Source: a bacterium
Lineage (GTDB): Bacteria > Armatimonadota > Zipacnadia > Zipacnadales > Zipacnadaceae
Assembly: GCA_030607655.1 (NCBI GenBank)
Contig: JAUWJN010000146.1
Coordinates: 1 to 6,740, forward strand
Length of the DNA stretch: 6,740 nucleotides
Direction: 5' to 3'
The notes under the pieces were generated by a model that saw only the letters and a program-made list of their open reading frames with translations, was not told the origin of the DNA and made no database searches. Below, piece after piece: positions 5,181-6,740 of the stretch (positions are counted from its first letter, which is position 1; each line of letters starts with the position of its first letter). A program made the position numbers and the translations under genes.

Positions 5181-6092
5181 ATGGCTGACCAGTCCGAACT
5201 TGTAGCACAAATAAATAAACTCAAAACTCAGCGCAACGCGATCATCCTGGCGCATAACTACCAGTTGCCTGAAATCCAGGATATGGCTGATTTCCTGGGC
5301 GACTCCCTGGGCCTTAGCCGACAGGCAGCGGCCACCGATGCCGAGGTCATAATCTTCTGCGGCGTGCACTTTATGGCCGAAAGCGCCAAACTGCTCGCGC
5401 CCGACAAGACAGTCCTGATGCCCGATGTCGCCGCCGGCTGCCCGATGGCTGATATGATTACCGCCCAGCAACTCCGGGACTTCAAGGCCGCGCATCCGGG
5501 CGCGCCCGTGGTGGCCTATGTGAATACCACCGCCGCAGTAAAAGCCGAGTCAGATATTTGCTGTACCTCGTCTAATGCTGTGGCAGAGGTGTGCTCACTG
5601 CCGGAGGAGCCGATCCTGTTTGTGCCCGATGTCAATCTCGGTGAATGGACCCAGGAACAAGTGCCGGAGAAAAAGATAGTGCTGTATCCCGGCCACTGCG
5701 CCCCTCACCTTAACATTCGCCCCGAAATCATCCAGAGGCTGAAGCAGGAGCATCCTGACGCGGCGGTAATCGTGCACCCCGAGTGCGTTAAAGAAGTCAG
5801 AGACATGGCCGATGTCGTCACCTCCACGGGCGGCATGGTCAGATTCGCCCGCGAGACCGACGTTGCGGAGATTATTGTGGGGACCGAGAAAGGGATGGCC
5901 TACCGGCTCCAGAAGGAAAACCCCGACAAGACTTTTTACCCGATTGAGCAGGCCCTGTGCCCCAATATGAAGAAGACCACGCTGCCGAAGGTGCTCAATG
6001 CCCTCAAGAATATGACGGGGGAAATAAATATACCACCCGACGTTGTGGACAAAGCCCGCCAGTCCGTCGAGCGGATGATTGAACTGGGCTAA
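5181..6092 (+). CDS. nadA: Quinolinate synthase NadA
   Basis: The 303-residue product is the [4Fe-4S] enzyme that condenses iminoaspartate with dihydroxyacetone phosphate to quinolinate in de novo NAD synthesis. The three pseudo-symmetric domains are visible. ILAHNYQLPEIQDMADFLGD (22-41) holds the substrate-binding His and Tyr. The cluster cysteines are C87 (AAGCPMAD), C173 (PGHCAPH) and C260 (ALCPNMKKTT), with spacings of 86 and 87 as in characterised NadA proteins. Other conserved pieces are FCGVHFMAES (59-68), AYVNTTAAVKA (112-122), VHPEC (198-202) and STGGM (215-219). The length matches the compact class of about 300 residues. ATG at 5181 is preferred because AGGTG lies 6 nt upstream; GTG at 5172 would add three residues. 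Usual partners nadB and nadC are not in the window, so it may be transcribed alone. The TAA stop overlaps the stop of the convergent downstream gene. Codon use favours CTG/CTC for leucine and has no CTA. Confidence 0.97.
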   Translation: MADQSELVAQINKLKTQRNAIILAHNYQLPEIQDMADFLGDSLGLSRQAAATDAEVIIFCGVHFMAESAKLLAPDKTVLMPDVAAGCPMADMITAQQLRDFKAAHPGAPVVAYVNTTAAVKAESDICCTSSNAVAEVCSLPEEPILFVPDVNLGEWTQEQVPEKKIVLYPGHCAPHLNIRPEIIQRLKQEHPDAAVIVHPECVKEVRDMADVVTSTGGMVRFARETDVAEIIVGTEKGMAYRLQKENPDKTFYPIEQALCPNMKKTTLPKVLNALKNMTGEINIPPDVVDKARQSVERMIELG

Positions 6093-6718
6093 GGCGGCGG
6101 GGGTAGCTGCTCAACAGTTGTCACGTGTCCGTCCACGTACAACACGTTAAACTCGCCCAAGTGGGGCCCGATTTCTGGGTCATAGGCCGAGGGCGCGTCC
6201 CAGGCCATCGGCACCTCCGTGGGATTGCCAATCGCTTCAATATTCTGGCCACCCAATGCCTCGTTGAAGACATACTGCTCCCCGGTACTCGGACACATGT
6301 AGACCTCCTCGGCCTGCAGGTACGGCTCCAGCGCCTCGCGCCAGGAGTCGGCGGGCGGCAGGCTGTCGTCGTTTTCGGTGGCGTAGATGTGAAGGGCGAC
6401 GCCGATCTGCTTGAGGTTGGACATGCACGCGGTTTGCTGGGCCTTGTCTCGCGCCCGGCCAAAGACGGGCAAGAGAATAGCAGCCAGGATGGCCAGGACA
6501 GCCAGCCCCATAACCACGACGGCGCCTACCACTACCAGTATAACCACCGCGTTGGATTTGCGCGGCGCAGGGACGCCTGGAGCCGGAGCCGCCGCGACGG
6601 GGGCCGTCACCGGCGGGGCAGGCACCGCCGGCTGGGGTACAGCCGCCGTCGCTCCACACACCTCACTGACCCGGAACCCGGGCTCGTCGCGGCCCAGCTT
6701 GGCATACTCATCCTCCAC
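6089..6718 (-). CDS. Membrane-anchored pseudopilin-like protein with C-terminal H-X9-DG motif (5' end uncertain)
   Basis: Read from GTG 6718, the 209-residue product has a short acidic N-terminus and a Pro/Ala/Val-rich linker (about 24-53). One hydrophobic segment follows (about 57-86, ending AAILLPVFGRARDKA), then the pseudopilin-like helix SNLKQIGVALHIYA (100-113) and a C-terminal soluble part. The end carries H186, nine residues, then D196-G197, exactly the H-X9-DG motif of prepilin-type processing-associated proteins common in Armatimonadota and Planctomycetota. The usual GFTLIE-type cleavage signature before the membrane helix is missing: the segment reads VVVMGLAVLAIL. It is therefore probably not processed as a prepilin but kept as a bitopic anchor with the C-terminus outside (inference). 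An AGGAGG 8 nt before GTG 6718 supports this start. The frame stays open to the edge, reading CPQEGRI, and Cys21 could pair with upstream cysteines, so a longer protein is possible. Role unknown. Confidence 0.8.
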   Translation of the reverse strand: MEDEYAKLGRDEPGFRVSEVCGATAAVPQPAVPAPPVTAPVAAAPAPGVPAPRKSNAVVILVVVGAVVVMGLAVLAILAAILLPVFGRARDKAQQTACMSNLKQIGVALHIYATENDDSLPPADSWREALEPYLQAEEVYMCPSTGEQYVFNEALGGQNIEAIGNPTEVPMAWDAPSAYDPEIGPHLGEFNVLYVDGHVTTVEQLPPPP

Positions 6719-6740
6719 AATCCGCCCCTCCTGCGGGCAG

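Noticed and set aside
5130..5495. Minus-strand open frame of 121 codons over the nadA start
   Set aside because: It is antisense to nadA and its promoter, without a start signal or conserved content.
1..6740. CRISPR array, insertion sequence or rRNA
   Set aside because: No regularly spaced identical direct repeats, no transposase motifs and no rRNA-like stretches were seen. The only regular repetition is the protein-level propeller repeat.

Overview
The window looks like a chromosomal piece from a moderately GC-rich, free-living bacterium, probably metagenomic. The best taxonomic hint is the partial gene at the right edge. It encodes a pseudopilin-derived protein with an exact H-X9-DG motif and a PVFGRARDKA-type segment, a family abundant in Armatimonadota, Planctomycetota and relatives. 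I lean towards Armatimonadota, but this is an inference from one gene family.

Layout. The left 60% (1-3971) is one minus-strand block: a tRNA with CAT anticodon, then a SIR2-like gene, then a very large STAND NTPase gene that runs off the left edge. The STAND protein (1,002 codons visible) carries an nSTAND1-type P-loop NTPase, a winged-helix-like region, HEAT-like repeats, a short TPR-like stretch and a PQQ-type beta-propeller whose blades repeat every 40 residues. Upstream of the tRNA, on the same strand, is an M55-family D-aminopeptidase (DppA-like) gene with its own promoter and a structured leader. A 270-bp divergent intergenic region follows, with a G-quadruplex motif and two inverted repeats. 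Then comes nadA (quinolinate synthase) on the plus strand. Its stop codon overlaps that of the convergent H-X9-DG gene.

The most interesting part is the SIR2-like/STAND pair. The architecture (N-terminal SIR2-like module, central STAND NTPase, C-terminal repeat sensor) resembles STAND-type antiphage sensors, with two departures. First, the SIR2-like and STAND reading frames are in the same frame, separated only by one TAG codon and three sense codons, and what looks like the last helix of the SIR2-like module lies after the TAG. Second, the SIR2-like domain has lost the glycine-rich NAD loop, the catalytic Asn and the catalytic His, so it is unlikely to be a NADase. The pair may be a split or readthrough-regulated sensor, or a decayed defence gene.

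The other genes are independent functions. NadA makes quinolinate for NAD synthesis, the M55 enzyme probably trims D-amino-acid peptides, and the H-X9-DG protein is a membrane-anchored surface protein of unknown role. No link between NadA and the SIR2-like gene is shown beyond proximity.
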